Shown piece by piece: positions 38,345 through 51,200 of a stretch of DNA of 64,000 nucleotides. Every line of letters begins with the position of its first letter. Position 1 is the stretch's first letter. Position numbers and translations under genes: made by a program. The stretch comes from Anarhynchus alexandrinus (lineage: Eukaryota > Chordata > Aves > Charadriiformes > Charadriidae): assembly GCA_008711295.1 (NCBI GenBank), contig VUYV01000101.1, positions 629,213-693,212 of the forward strand. The letters run 5' to 3'. Below the pieces are notes generated by a model. That model worked only from the letters and a program-made list of their open reading frames with translations, had not been told where the DNA came from and searched no databases.

Positions 38345-41300
38345 CTTTTGCATCCTTTCAAATAAGGTGGTCTAGATGCTGTAGGGTTTTTTTTTCTTTT
38401 AATAAGGTCCGTCAGAAGGTTGCACATGCTCTTTCTAGATTTCTATCTTACAGTTCTGTCTAATATTAAGACATCACTTTGAGAAGGCAATCAGGTTAAG
38501 ATGTACACAGCTGTCCATTAATCTACTAGAAGCATAAAGTAAACTACCTTCAAGTTGATCTCCTTTTTAATGCATAAATTCTCCAAATGCACTAGAAAGT
38601 GCTTTTTTGTAATTGGTTTTTCATCCGGTTGCGTGAAATTAGGAAACCAATGTTCCAACAGCATTTTTTAAGAGTGCCTTAGCAGGACTCATCTCTAAGT
38701 CCTAATTATGCTGAATAGGCTGTGGAACTATAAATCACGTCTAACGTAGTTGCGTGCTGTGAGGAAACACAAGTTGGCTTGTCAGGATTCCAGCATGGTG
38801 TGTTGTTAGAAGTTATTCAGTTCCGTGCATGAATAGCCCCATTACGAACTCAATGCAAATCCTAGTCAGAGTCTGTGGTTTCATGTCACTTTAAGCTGCT
38901 GATTTTTTTCTAGGTTAATCTCCAGTTGGACCTCTTCCTTCATCTGGTTTGTAATACGGGCACATACACTCCAGTGCTGATACAAGGAGTTTGCAGTAAT
39001 GCATGGTTTGGGTAAAAGGGGAAGTTGAGGCTGTTTGTACTAATAAGTTCAAATTTATTTTGAAGTAGCAGCCTCATAGATCTATCTGCTTCAGGTCTTT
39101 GCTTTCATGTCTGCTTTCTGCATTTTCTGCCTTGAATGAAGATTAAAACTCATTGAATGGTCCTCTTGGTAAGACTTCCATTCTTGATCTGTATATTACT
39201 TTGAGATGGAGAATCCAAATCCAAGAATTTTATTTTCACTGAAACTTAATTCTTTAAGAACTGGAAAATTCTGCTAGTTTGAGTAGTGAGGAACAAATTA
39301 CTCTTCCATGGTAAAGCTCAGTGATTTTGCAGTGCAGATTAAATAATGAAGTGTCCATGATAATAAGACCTGGGTCAGAAGCCCGAAGTGTAAACAATAC
39401 AGAGAACACCAGCTGAAAGAAGTGTCAGCTGTACAGGCTTGAAAAGCACAAAGCTTAACTTTGTCAACAGCGATCTAGTGGCGGTGTGGCTGATAAATGA
39501 TGACTGGCAATATCTAGAAGGGACACAAGTTGCACGTGGCTAATTCCTTACAGCAGATAGATCATATATGTAAGACATGACTAAATAAGGTTCCTGACCC
39601 TATAATCACAAAATGGTACCTGGTCTGGCATGTGTTAGCCATGAAAGGGTATTATAGTATAAAGAGACGAGAAATGTTCACATACAGCTTTTGAAGTTAT
39701 GGGGCTTATGCACGAACTGAGCATGCAACTTTAGTAATGGTTAGTGCTTAGGTCTGCACTTGATGCTTGCATGAAGTAATCATTAAAGAAATGCATGGCG
39801 ACAATAATAATCAAAGATGATCTGTGTTATTCAGCTTTTATTGCTGGATTATTTGGACTTGACTGGGCACTCTTTGATCACTGATTGATCCCGTGTTATG
39901 CTTGTGATGGTCTGCTTAAGAAATCAACCTAGACTTTAAGTGCTGAGTTGAGCTTTGGGATTTAGGAAGCGTGAAGAGGTCTGGTCCCTGCAAGAGAGAG
40001 GTTGAGAAACAAACTCTGGAGAGGGCAACAACTAAGCAACTGCTCTCAGACCCTATTAGCAGGTTGGATTTCCTGCAAGTGTCATAGGGGTCACTGAGGG
40101 AGGCCGACTGGAAAAATTAATTGATGCCTTCCAGTCCTTTGTTTCAACTAATCCACATTGTGCTATTTCCTGTTTAGAAATTCCGTAAGGAATACTTTTC
40201 TACACAAGTTCCTATAGAAAGTTGGGCTTTGAACAGTACAGTTTCTAAAATGAGCCCTTTGTCTTCCATGTAAGAGTAAAGCCGGTGTCCTCAAGCCAGT
40301 GTGAGGGGTGGTGTTATTTTGTCTCGTGTACACACGCATGCATGCACACAGACATGCAAGCACAAGTTGATGCAGAAATAATCTGGCTTTTGTACTCATT
40401 GCATATTCAATAGCTGTGTGTTCTACTTTAAGGGAAAATTCTGTCAGTAGTGGGTTTATCTGTCTGTCTCTTTAGAACAGCTGTATATGACAGTTCGAGA
40501 ATGAGGGTTACACTCCAGAATTTAAGGAAAGCCTCTCTAGGAATCAGAAGTGGGGAGTACTGGAATTTACAGTAGAATATTTTAGAACTCTTCTGAGGGG
40601 GATGTTGCCCCTAAGCCCCCTTTGAAGGATAAATAGATAGATAGATTCCAACACATTTGAGCAAATTACTGCTCTGAAGTAATTGCTCAAATTGCTACTT
40701 TGATCTTTTGTTCTTGGATCGTGCTTTGGAACCTTCAGTGTTAAGCCTGTCAAATATGATCGTGGTGATCCAAGACATTCCAGTCTCCCAGATGCTCCTG
40801 GTTACCTGTCCCCCTGGAGAGCAACATTTTGTATCGGACACTGCAAAAGGGAACACATGCCTATATCTTTTTCTTCAGTTTAAGCTAACACATCAAACTG
40901 GTGGCAGTAGTACATAAGAGACCAGAGCATCACCAAAAAAAATCTTGTTCAAATTTGGTGGATTAATTTTAAGTGCATGTACACTGAGAGATATTTGGTG
41001 CTTGTTGATAAGAGGGGGTAGTTAAGAAAATTTGCTTTTAGAGATCCAGTGAGGTGCATATTCTAAGGCTACATTTTTGGGATTAGCTATTACAGCCATG
41101 GTTTGAGCTGCCTAAAGTAAACCACCACCGATGCAGGAGCCGTGTAGCTGTGTCAGCTCAATGTTCAATCCGAGTTAATATACTTCACCTTTTTGAACAC
41201 AGCCTGTTCAGACATCATCTGCCTGGTATGATTTCAACATGTGACTCTCATAAAAAAAGGTTTCAAAAATAACTTACCTGCTTCACAAATCATGCAATCT

Positions 41301-44300
41301 TCAGGAACCACTGGATTTTCCCAAGATGACATTGTATGAAAATCAGGTGATTGTAATACACAAAACCACATTAATTCCTTTCCTGATCTTCTTCCTCCTT
41401 GCTAATTATTTCTGTTGTTAGTGTGCTGCCCTAGAAAAAAAAATCTGAAACTGTTTCCTGTTTGGTTTCTAAAATGTTGACAGGCCTCAATGCTTTGTAT
41501 CATGAATTCCAGGCACACAGAAATGCTCTTAATAGTTATCATGATTAATGGGTAAAGTTAATAAATTTTTAATGGGTGTTAGTTTGACATCCCTGTGAGT
41601 CATGAATGTACTATCCTCATTTTGTATGTGGGAAACCAAAACAAGACTAGCTCTACTGAAGGACCTAGGAGCATCAAGAATTAGGTGCCCTGGTATCTAA
41701 TTTCAGTCTCTTCCTGGAATCCAGAATTTGGGATTAGGTGTGTCGGTTTCCTCTCCAGCAGGTGGTGCCCTGGGGCAGGATCCAAGGCACCCAGAAGGCT
41801 GTTGACCGCTGCCAGAGCGAGCGACTACAAAATGTTTTACCCAAGTGTAACATTCCTTTCCACCCTCCCTTCTGACCCTTCTGAGCAGGGTGTCAGGCTT
41901 GTGGGCAAGAGAAAATTTGACTTTGTAACTTGGGGATTTCAGAGTAGATAAGGTTCTCCTCCCTATTCCCAGTACTTTGCGTATTTTCCACACTTACTAC
42001 AAAATATTACATTGATTCCTACACCCTCCACCCCCCTCGTTCAATATGAATCACCAAGGCAATCTCAGGAACGTGAAGCTGATGCAACTGTGTCCCTACA
42101 GGGGCTATGGGGCCATTCTCTTGTCTTCCCACCAACTTCCCCCGTGGCTTTGGTGGTCTCTGCTGTGCAGTAACACAACCTCGACAGGTTGCATCCAGTC
42201 TTGGTGAGGGGCGTGAGTGCTCTACACAAAAGGGAGGTTAGTGTACGTTTCTGCCTTCATGAGGTTATCTTCTAAGAGTGGTCTTGCGTCTGCCATGGCT
42301 GGTTTAAACAAAGAGGGCATCGCACCCACTTTTTGTGAGTAAATGCGTGCGTGCACTGTAAACTCCCACTCACCCAGAGATTTTGGCATTGGGATGCAGA
42401 ATCCAGTGTCCAGACTTTGGGATGTAAGGACCAAGCTCCTCCAGCTGGGCCAGTTTAGATTCAAACAGGAGCAGAATTATGTCTCAGCCAAGTACTTGGA
42501 ACACAGCTTTGGAGCATAACAGTGCCTTGGTTCATGCTTTATGAGCATAACCCCTCTCCTGGCTCAAACTTCAAATGACTCGCTTTAGGTGATAGACTGT
42601 CTTCAAGCTGGGATGTGAACCGAGGACGACTTTGCCAGAACACCTTTCCTACAGTAAAATTCAAAGTCTTGTTTTAGAGAACAGAAAGAAAATACTTTTC
42701 TTTTTCCCACCTCATGAACACTTCTGGTCTTAGTTGTCTTACATGATGGCTATAGAGAGATGCTTTGTGCAGGGCAGAATGCCATTTCAATGCCCACCTG
42801 CATTTTTTTAGAAAGGCAAGATAAAGGAAGAGACTGGGGCCCTCAGCACCTGTTCAGTTCTGAGCATAGTGAAAATGGAGAGCCTCATGTCTTACAAGTT
42901 TGAACACCTTTGCTATCAATACTTACAGGTATACTAGATGCAGAAAAGAAATGCTACGGAAATGTAACTATTAAACTGGCTATATCCCTTCAAAAGGTGG
43001 GAAAAACAGCTCTAGAGGGTTTGAGGAGATGCTACAGATGAATCTTTAACTGGCTAGTTAGTGGTAGGCACCCAACGCGTCAGCTCTCGTGGGCAGCTTC
43101 CCTATAAAGCAGTTATAAAGTCCGAGTACCCGATGTTACCTATAATTACATCCCAGACAAAAGGAACAACCTGAGAAATGCATCTGCCTGCCGATGTTAT
43201 GAAACTAGAGCTGAAACTCACAACAGAGATTGTAATTAGTACGGGTATTGTTCCAGGTAATTTTAGCTAGCATTCTCACCACCCAGTGAAATGAGATGAT
43301 ATCACCCTCGACCTGAAGGAGGATAGCACGTGCAATACATAATGCTTTTCAAAATGATGCTCCATTTTGATCGCATCTCTATTAAGTGGAATTAAAAAAA
43401 AAATCACCTTGGTAGATCACTTGGCATGAGGGGAAAAAAAAACCCAAAACTGAGAAATCTGTGAGTAGGAAAGAACGGGTGGTATCGGACCTCGGTGTGC
43501 TTTAGATCTTAGGTTTGTGCCCTTCTAGCTTATGTAAAACAGGTGGAAGATGCCGTTCTATCGGGTAGCATTTTGTGTCCACTCTGTACTCCCTTTAGCT
43601 CAGTGTAACTAACAGTGTCGGCAGAAGACCGTGGGGAAGTCATGTCTGTGGTCACTGACTGCAGCTTGTTGCCAGGATGCCCCTGTGAATACCAGGAAGC
43701 TTTCCTGCTTCTTAAGCTTAAGAAAATGCAGATATCATTTGATAAGTGAACTTACCCTCTTTGCTTGACCTTCCATTCCCCTCCCTCCAAACCACACACT
43801 GGGCTGACCAAAATCCAGCAGAAGGGGAATGTATACTGGCATCCTTTATGTTTAAAAATTAGACAACAGCAAAATTGGCTTAAAATTATAGGGTTTTTTG
43901 AAATTATAAACTTTGTGTCCTTTTTCTTTAATATTAATTTAATAATTACATCGTATTTCCATGGCTTTCATGTATTTTCCCTACTGTCAGCCATGAGGGC
44001 TAGCAATTTGCTGTCCTTCTAGAGTCTCACAATACCATATGAATCCAAAAACTTGTGCTTCTAAACAAAATACCAAGAATAATAGAGAAAAATATAAAAA
44101 GAGGTACAGCAGTGTTATGAGAGAAGGTAACATTTTTCAGGGACATCAGCACGTTCTTTTTGTGAAGTCTTGCCATTTAGAAAGAGCTGCTTTAGACTTA
44201 TACAGAAAGATGCCTTCTAACTCATTCCCTCTTCAGCCTACCAAAAGTAGCATCATACCACAGCTGTGTATACATCCCTTATGTCAGGTCATGGGCTGTC

Positions 44301-47300
44301 AGAGGTAACTGACATAATTTTCCAATTTAAATCTAGCATGAAAAAATGAAAAATGGTGCTGTAGTAGTGACAGACACAGCCCACTCTCATGAAGTGGTTC
44401 ACCTGAATTCAGTGCTCCGGGTTTACTGTCCCACAGAGATCTTTGAGCAGAAGATTGTGTTTTCTAGCATCCTGCAGGTCCTTTTAGGTGGTGCTGCCTT
44501 GGACAAGCCCTGTGGCTTAGAGCCCTGCCCCGTTCAATGTATGTGAGCACAACCTTGTTTCCACAGAGGCTGCTGCTTTCGGCATTCACTCTAAAAGGCA
44601 GTTGGCAAATTTTGTGAAGATAAAGAGGTTTTAGAAAGAAAAAGTCCCATTCGTAATGCTGCTGAAAAAAATATCCTCTTCTTTGGTCTTATACTGGAAA
44701 TTATGTGAATATAAGGAATCTGCCCCAGGGACCTAAGAGCATACAGCAGCACAGATAAAAATAATTGTACTTAAAACACACGCCATTCAATGAGTAAATA
44801 AAGAGCAATGCAATGTAGAGTGGGCATTAAGAATTCATGTGACAGTACTGTGAAAGGTAGAAAACCTGTGATTATGGGGGTAATAAATGAGAAAGAAAAT
44901 ATGTAGCAAAGACAAACAGTATTTAAATTCAAAACTTTATCTTAAGGACCATCAGCAGATGACCAACGCATTAGGAAAGAAATCTTACCTAAGGTCAGAG
45001 GCTTCTTTTCAAAAAAAGGTCCCAAGTCATCAGCATGAACACAGGTTCAGTGACTAAGGAACACTGGTTTATCATCACTAACATGATACTGTTTTTATAA
45101 AAGGTAACTGGATGTTAATACTGAATTATTTTTATATATTTGAGAGAATGCATCTCTTTCTAATAGAGATAATCTTGTTCTATAGAAGGCAAATTAATAT
45201 ATCTACTGGGTTTGTTGCCATTGAGCTGTGAAGTTTGACCTTTTCCCAGCTCATTTCTTTTGGCTTCCCCCCCCTCCAGCATTTCTTTGGTCACTATTTC
45301 CTTTTGAAAGGATTAAAGCCACACTGTATGTGTGATGTCTTTATTTTCTACCTGTTATTGCCAAGGAAACCACATAGATTCTTACCTTACATTATTTCAA
45401 ATGTTACTTTTTGCTATTTAAAATGTTCAACCCCAGTAAAAGAATGATTAAGTGATAGTCTAGTCTGAGACACCGCAATAAGCTACCAGGTTTGAACATG
45501 AAGAACGAATGCATAACCTTGTTGTAATCTTTGGGAAGATGTCTGTTATTTCCATGTTTCGCTCAAATAAATTAGTTTTATACTTAAGACTCACCTTAAC
45601 TCATACCCCAACCCTCCTGTAACAACAGGGCTAAGTTCTCCAGTGAAGCTTCCCTCCTTCATACTATTTCAGGATCTAAGTCCATGATACTTGTTTGTTG
45701 ATTTTTAAGGTGATGAGGCCCACTTAATAATCTCCTGTGCTTCACAGACTAATAACCATCGCTTCGTTTTGAACCCAGTAATTAGTATCTGGCCAAAACA
45801 GTCCTTCCTACCCACCATGTCTCAACCCAAAAGAGAGCAATGGGAATAGATGAATTTGTGATGTATAAAATAACGACAAGAAAGCTACTGGAAGAAAATC
45901 TTGTTTTCCTAGCCTCCGCGCATGCTGGGCGGAGTCTGAGGAAGAGAAAAATAAGGGGAAGGGGACAGGCTTAGAGGGCACTGACCTCCCAGACCGTCTT
46001 TCACTCTCCAAGCGACTAATGTTTTGCATCCACGAAAAGTGTCTTGGCCACACAGTACAAGTCTTTCAGAGACTCTCTATGCCCCCACCACCTTCAGCTG
46101 CTGAGAGATCAGTTCCCTTCCTCCTCATTTCAGCTGCAGCATCCTGCCTCCCCAAATCTGAAAGTCAAACCGTGCCTCCGCTCTCAAAGTATTCAAGTCA
46201 CTCTCCTGAATTAGGCTTGCTGCAAGCAATGAAGCAGTGAGATGCTTTTCTTTAATTGTCCTTTCTGGAATTCATATGAAACTGTGGTACTCAGGTAAAA
46301 GCTTGCCAACCTGAAATCATTGAGGAAAAAAGACAAAACCCCTTCCAGAAACGTGTCCAGACTGATCTGAGATGCAAAGCAAGGGCAGCACTAGACAGGG
46401 ATCTGATTTTTGCCTGGCCTCTGCCACTGATTCACTGCAATGCTCTCTGCAAGTCATTTATTGTGCATCATTGTGCCCATTGATGGAGGAAAACCAGTAT
46501 TTATTTCCTTTCACAGAGTTGTCCTGAGTCTTACTAACCACTGCTTGTGAAAATCTCCAGATGAAAGGAATCATAACAGTTCTAAGCTCTTAATATATAT
46601 TACTTATTGTATTTTAAAACAAATGTCATCACACTAGGTAGGAATTAACATTCCAAAGCCCATAGGGTGGGTACCTTTTCATACATATATATATAAAAGT
46701 CATGAAGTGACCTGCCTCAGAGGAAGGCCAACTGAAGACAGGTGAGTCTGAATTCACTCACAGGATATTTATTTAGAGCCAGAAGCCTTGATTTTGTTTT
46801 GATTTAGTGTTTTGTCAATATTGTGATTGCTACACCGTTTCTACCTAAGACCTGTGATGATTTTTATGATGGGAGGGGAAAAAAAAAAAAAGGCCAATAA
46901 CTTAAAACTTTATAATCTAGCAATTTTCAGCATGTGGAAACAGCTACAGCCTGTAGATTTCAATGGAGCCCCATATGGATTTGCCATTGAATTCATAGGT
47001 ATCAGGTCAAGCTGTATGGATCCGGGCTTGCCAATACTCAGTGTTAGCGTTAGAGCTCAAACCGAGCTACTGCGTGGACCCAGCTCCGGCCGTGGGTGTT
47101 TGCTGGCCTGGATAAGCTCCCTCAGGACAAGGGAGTCTTTCCAATGACACGAGTGGACTACTTGTGTTTGTGCATCCATGCAGCCTGGTTTGCAGTAGAA
47201 ATACAGGCTAGAGAAAAGGTCACACATTATTAAAATCAATAAGGCATTTCAAGCGTTAATAGCATTGTGTGATGATTGCCCACTATACTTGTGGCATGTT

Positions 47301-47770
47301 TGGTATTTGAAACCCTCCTGGGGAAAAAAAAAACATTTGTAAGCCATAAAAACTGCTCAGTTTAAATGCGTTCACCAGCAAGGCAAGTACAGTCAATGTT
47401 TTTTCCAGGTGATAGCTGCTATCTGATGACATTTTGGGATTTTATTAATAAACACAACTGGCGCATTTATTACTAAAGTGATTATCTGCCATAATCACAC
47501 CCAAGAATTAATGCAGAAGTATTATTTCACCAGCAAAATCTTTGCCTTGCATACTTTTAGCAGAGAATTAAGCGTCATATTGCTTGATTTTTGAAAACTC
47601 GTATTTCCAAAAGCCAAGCAAAAATCCCATTGCCTTTTGAACAGAGAGGCAAAGGATGTGTGCACTCTGTAGCACATTAGACTTCGAACACATATATATT
47701 TAAAGCAAATGTACTGTACCTTCTCATTGTAAAGACATGCTATGGGTGTTCAGAAAAAGCCATGTGAGCA
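38345..47770. other. intergenic DNA between TXNDC9 and the lysozyme gene
   Basis: No coding region with family resemblance, RNA gene or clear transposon was recognised in about 9.4 kb. The ORFs present are short and random-looking. There are minor simple repeats, such as an alternating TGCATGCA/CACA stretch near 40.33 kb and an AT run near 46.69 kb. Confidence 0.5.
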
Positions 47771-47775
47771 AGCAA

Positions 47776-47783
47776 TATAAAAG
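47776..47783 (+). promoter_or_regulatory. TATA box TATAAAAG upstream of the lysozyme gene
   Basis: This is a consensus TATA box about 450 bases before the lysozyme ATG. A start near 47.81 kb would be expected. The leader would run to the ATG at 48235 directly, or with an intron ending at the TTTCCAG acceptor just before 48203. It contrasts with the TATA-less CpG-island promoter of the neighbouring genes. Assignment to this gene is inference. Confidence 0.45.
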
Positions 47784-48234
47784 TGACAGGGGCTGAAAAA
47801 GGTTCCAGGCTGCCTACGGGGACCTCCCTGCTTCCAAGCTCCCCAGGCTCAGCCCTTCCTTCTCAATGTGATGGTGTAGTGGCACACGAGACGGAGGAGA
47901 CATTCAGCTGCAGAAGAAGCCTGTATCAACCAAACAAGGAGCAAATAAGGAGCAGATGGGGCTCCCATCACTTGGTTCTCCTCCCACCACCACTCTCTGA
48001 AGCTGGTGGCTGCCGCGCATGCTGGGGGTGAGAGGGGGAGTGTGCTGGGGGTGAGGGTACTTCTGCTCCCCAACCCATCTTCAGCTAATGCCATCCCCGT
48101 CCGGTGCTTTGCGGTGGGAGCTTTTGGCACACAAATTTTGCTACAGGGCTGTTGAAAATCAGCACTGATTTCTTCACATTTTGCAAACCACTGTGTTTCC
48201 AGGTCTCCTGGGACAGCTGAGGAGAGCCATCACC

Positions 48235-51200
48235 ATGATCCACGCACTGCTCTTGCTGGGCCTTACAGCCCTTGTCGGTGAGCCAGGGTTTGGGTTTGGT
48301 TTGCTGTTGAAAGCACCTGGGAACTGTTTACAGATGGACCATGGAGAGGAGGTGTGCAGTCAGGCCTGAGGTCCCCTTTCTGCAGGGCACTGTAAAACCC
48401 TGTGTGGCTGAAGATCCTGCGTGGCTGAAGGTCCTTGGCTGCCGTATGAGGCTGCTTGCTGCCCACCCGCCTCCTTTAAACCAGCATGTCTGGAGTATGG
48501 GACTGGCACCAAATGGGAGTCATAAACATAACTCCTCTTGATTTTCCCAGCTAACCTTATCCGATCTTTTTGCCTACTCAGAAACGGTCTCACAAATGCC
48601 ACAGGCTGTTTGGTGGAGGCTGTTCATTCCTCAGTTACTGAGGAAGCAGGGTAATTGCCCCAGGCTCAGGCAAGCGCTCTCCTGAATTAATTCCTCACCG
48701 AGTTGCAGAGGGATACAGGAGACATTCCCAGCCAGGATGCTCAGGTACTGGCAGCTACCATCTGAGGGGTCCCGGACATCAGAGCGCATCAAATGGGAAA
48801 AACCCTCAGAAATAAATGCGTAGGCTGTGGTTCCCCCCTCCCACACCAGCCATTAGACCTAACGGGGCAGACACCTATTCATCTAAATTGTCATTAGCTT
48901 CATTCGCTTCAACCTATTCAATTAGAAAAGAACAAATTTCTGTTCTCTAGCTTTCGTCGATAATAATACTGATGGAGAACAGTGGCAATGATACAAGTAT
49001 GGCCAACACAAGGTGATGTGGATTACGGGTCTGGATGAATCCCTCATGCTTGACTTGTAGTCACTTGCAGCACGCTGTACAATATTGCTCTGAGATCTTA
49101 TGTGTTCAAACACCTCCGTTTAATTTTTCAGCTCCATCCATGAGTTACAGTTGCTATGGTGATATAAGTGCTCTTCAAGCCCCCACGATCTCCTGTACAG
49201 CCGTAAGAGCCCCAGACTGCGGTAGGTCTCATTCATTGCTTGATTTGTCAACCTGTTTGTACCTGACAGAGAGATGCTTCACCTTCTATTAAACGTGGTG
49301 CAACTATTCAATTAGCCAAAAGGGAAAAACCAACAGCTCTCCTCCCCAAATGGCAGGTGCTGGAAAACCTCCAGATCTGATGGGAAGCTGGAGGACAAAC
49401 CTCAGGTCCCACAGTCTGGATCCTCAGTCTCTAAGCAAAAGGAAACAGTGCAACTCCTTTTCTGCTGAAACGACTTCTTCATCAGCCAGGCCTTTAGCAT
49501 CAGCATCCTCACAAAACCCTGAGGCCTGTCTGCTCAAAGGGGAAGATGCACAGAGCCAGGTCTTGAGTGCTGGTGTGTTGGCTGAACTGGCCAGCCATGA
49601 CCTGCCAGAAATACATTTTGCAGGGGGAAAGTCCCAGGTGCGTAGCCATCCTACCTCTGGGTGACCCATTTTTGGTAACTGCTTCCCATTTCCCTCGTTC
49701 TTGCCTTGTGTTATTGCCCCCTGCCACTGCACAACTGACTACATCAGGTTCAGACCCCCCTGACCTCCAGGGACTTTGCCATGTACCTTGGACGTAGATG
49801 CCTCTGAGGCAGATACATGACTGTGGGTGTCCAAGCATGGATCTGAATTCATTTTCTTGTTTTCAAGCTATCCCAAAACTACTTAAAAAAACACCCACCT
49901 TTCTATACACAGACTAACAATGTAGCTGTTACTGCAGTTTGGCTGGTTGGTAGTGACGCATCTCTCTCTTTTTTCAAATGTATTTTGAAATTTCACTTTT
50001 CTGACTCCAGAGCCGCATTTCCGGAGGTGCGGCAGCAGAAGAGGACCAAAAACATGCGGTCCCACCTCCTGAGAAGCCTCCCTCTTCCTCTCGTCATCCT
50101 CGGGTACTGGCACAACAGCTCCCCAGCCATGGCCAGAGCCAACAGGGCTGTGCTTGCTCCTCAAGCACCACTGCCCAAATCAGTGTAGTTGCATTTCCTT
50201 TAAAACTGGAGTTACTCCTTTGAGGTGAAAGCGAGGGTTTTGGATGGGAGGGTGTGTAAGTCTGCCTTTTCCTACGCTGCAGGACTTGCCATGGTACGGA
50301 GGACTGCTGAGGCAGATATCATACGCCTGAGGAAATATGAGATGCCAATTAAGAGAGTAGCCAGAAACCTGTGCTTGGACCCGGCACTCATCGCTGCCAT
50401 CATCTCGCAGGAGAGCCGTGCTGGCCTGCTCCTGGACAACGGCTGGGACCAGGGTCGGCACAAGTATGGCTTGATGCAGGTACGTGGGGACAACAAGTAT
50501 GAGTTACAGAACAGTAATGTTAGTCTATATCCCAGGGCTTTACCTTAGCGCCTGACTGTTCTGTGTTCAAGACAGCACTTAATTGACTTCCTTCTACATC
50601 AAAGGTTGTGCTTAAGTGTTATCCTGAATAGGTCACTTCCATGAGTCACATTCCAGGAGGACAAAGAAGAGGGGGAAGATACAGTGGTGGTTGTGCTCAG
50701 AGGGAAACCCATTTTCTTGCTTGACTTTTCTAGCTTGGCGGACAGCAACACCACCCTTTCGGAATGTGGGATAGCGAAGAACACATAAATCAGTGCTCAA
50801 CTATCCTGGTTCTTGCAATTAATGAAGTACGGGCAAGGCATCCTAACTGGACCTGGGACCAGCAGCTGAGAGGTACGCAATGGGCTCTATACCAGAAAGG
50901 GACACGCTGGAGGTTACATCTAGAATCAAAGAGGGAAAGTTGCGTTACCGGCACTGTCAAGACATGAATAGCTGAGATTCTTAAACCAGCAAAAAATTAA
51001 CAGCTCTCTTTTACATTTCTCTGTTAGTACTTTGGTTTGCAATTTGCATCTCGGTGTGCACATTGAGGCACTTTCATACTGGGGTAGGTTCAGTGTGGTA
51101 TCCTACATGCTAGTCTGTTATTACATCTTTTCTGTTCGCATTTAAATATCCCAATAAGATTTCTAATAACATTTAATTAATACCTGGTGACTATTTGTTG

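Noticed and set aside
40312..40365. Alternating CACACGCATGCATGC stretch considered as a regulatory element
   Set aside because: Looks like a degenerate simple repeat, with no gene context.
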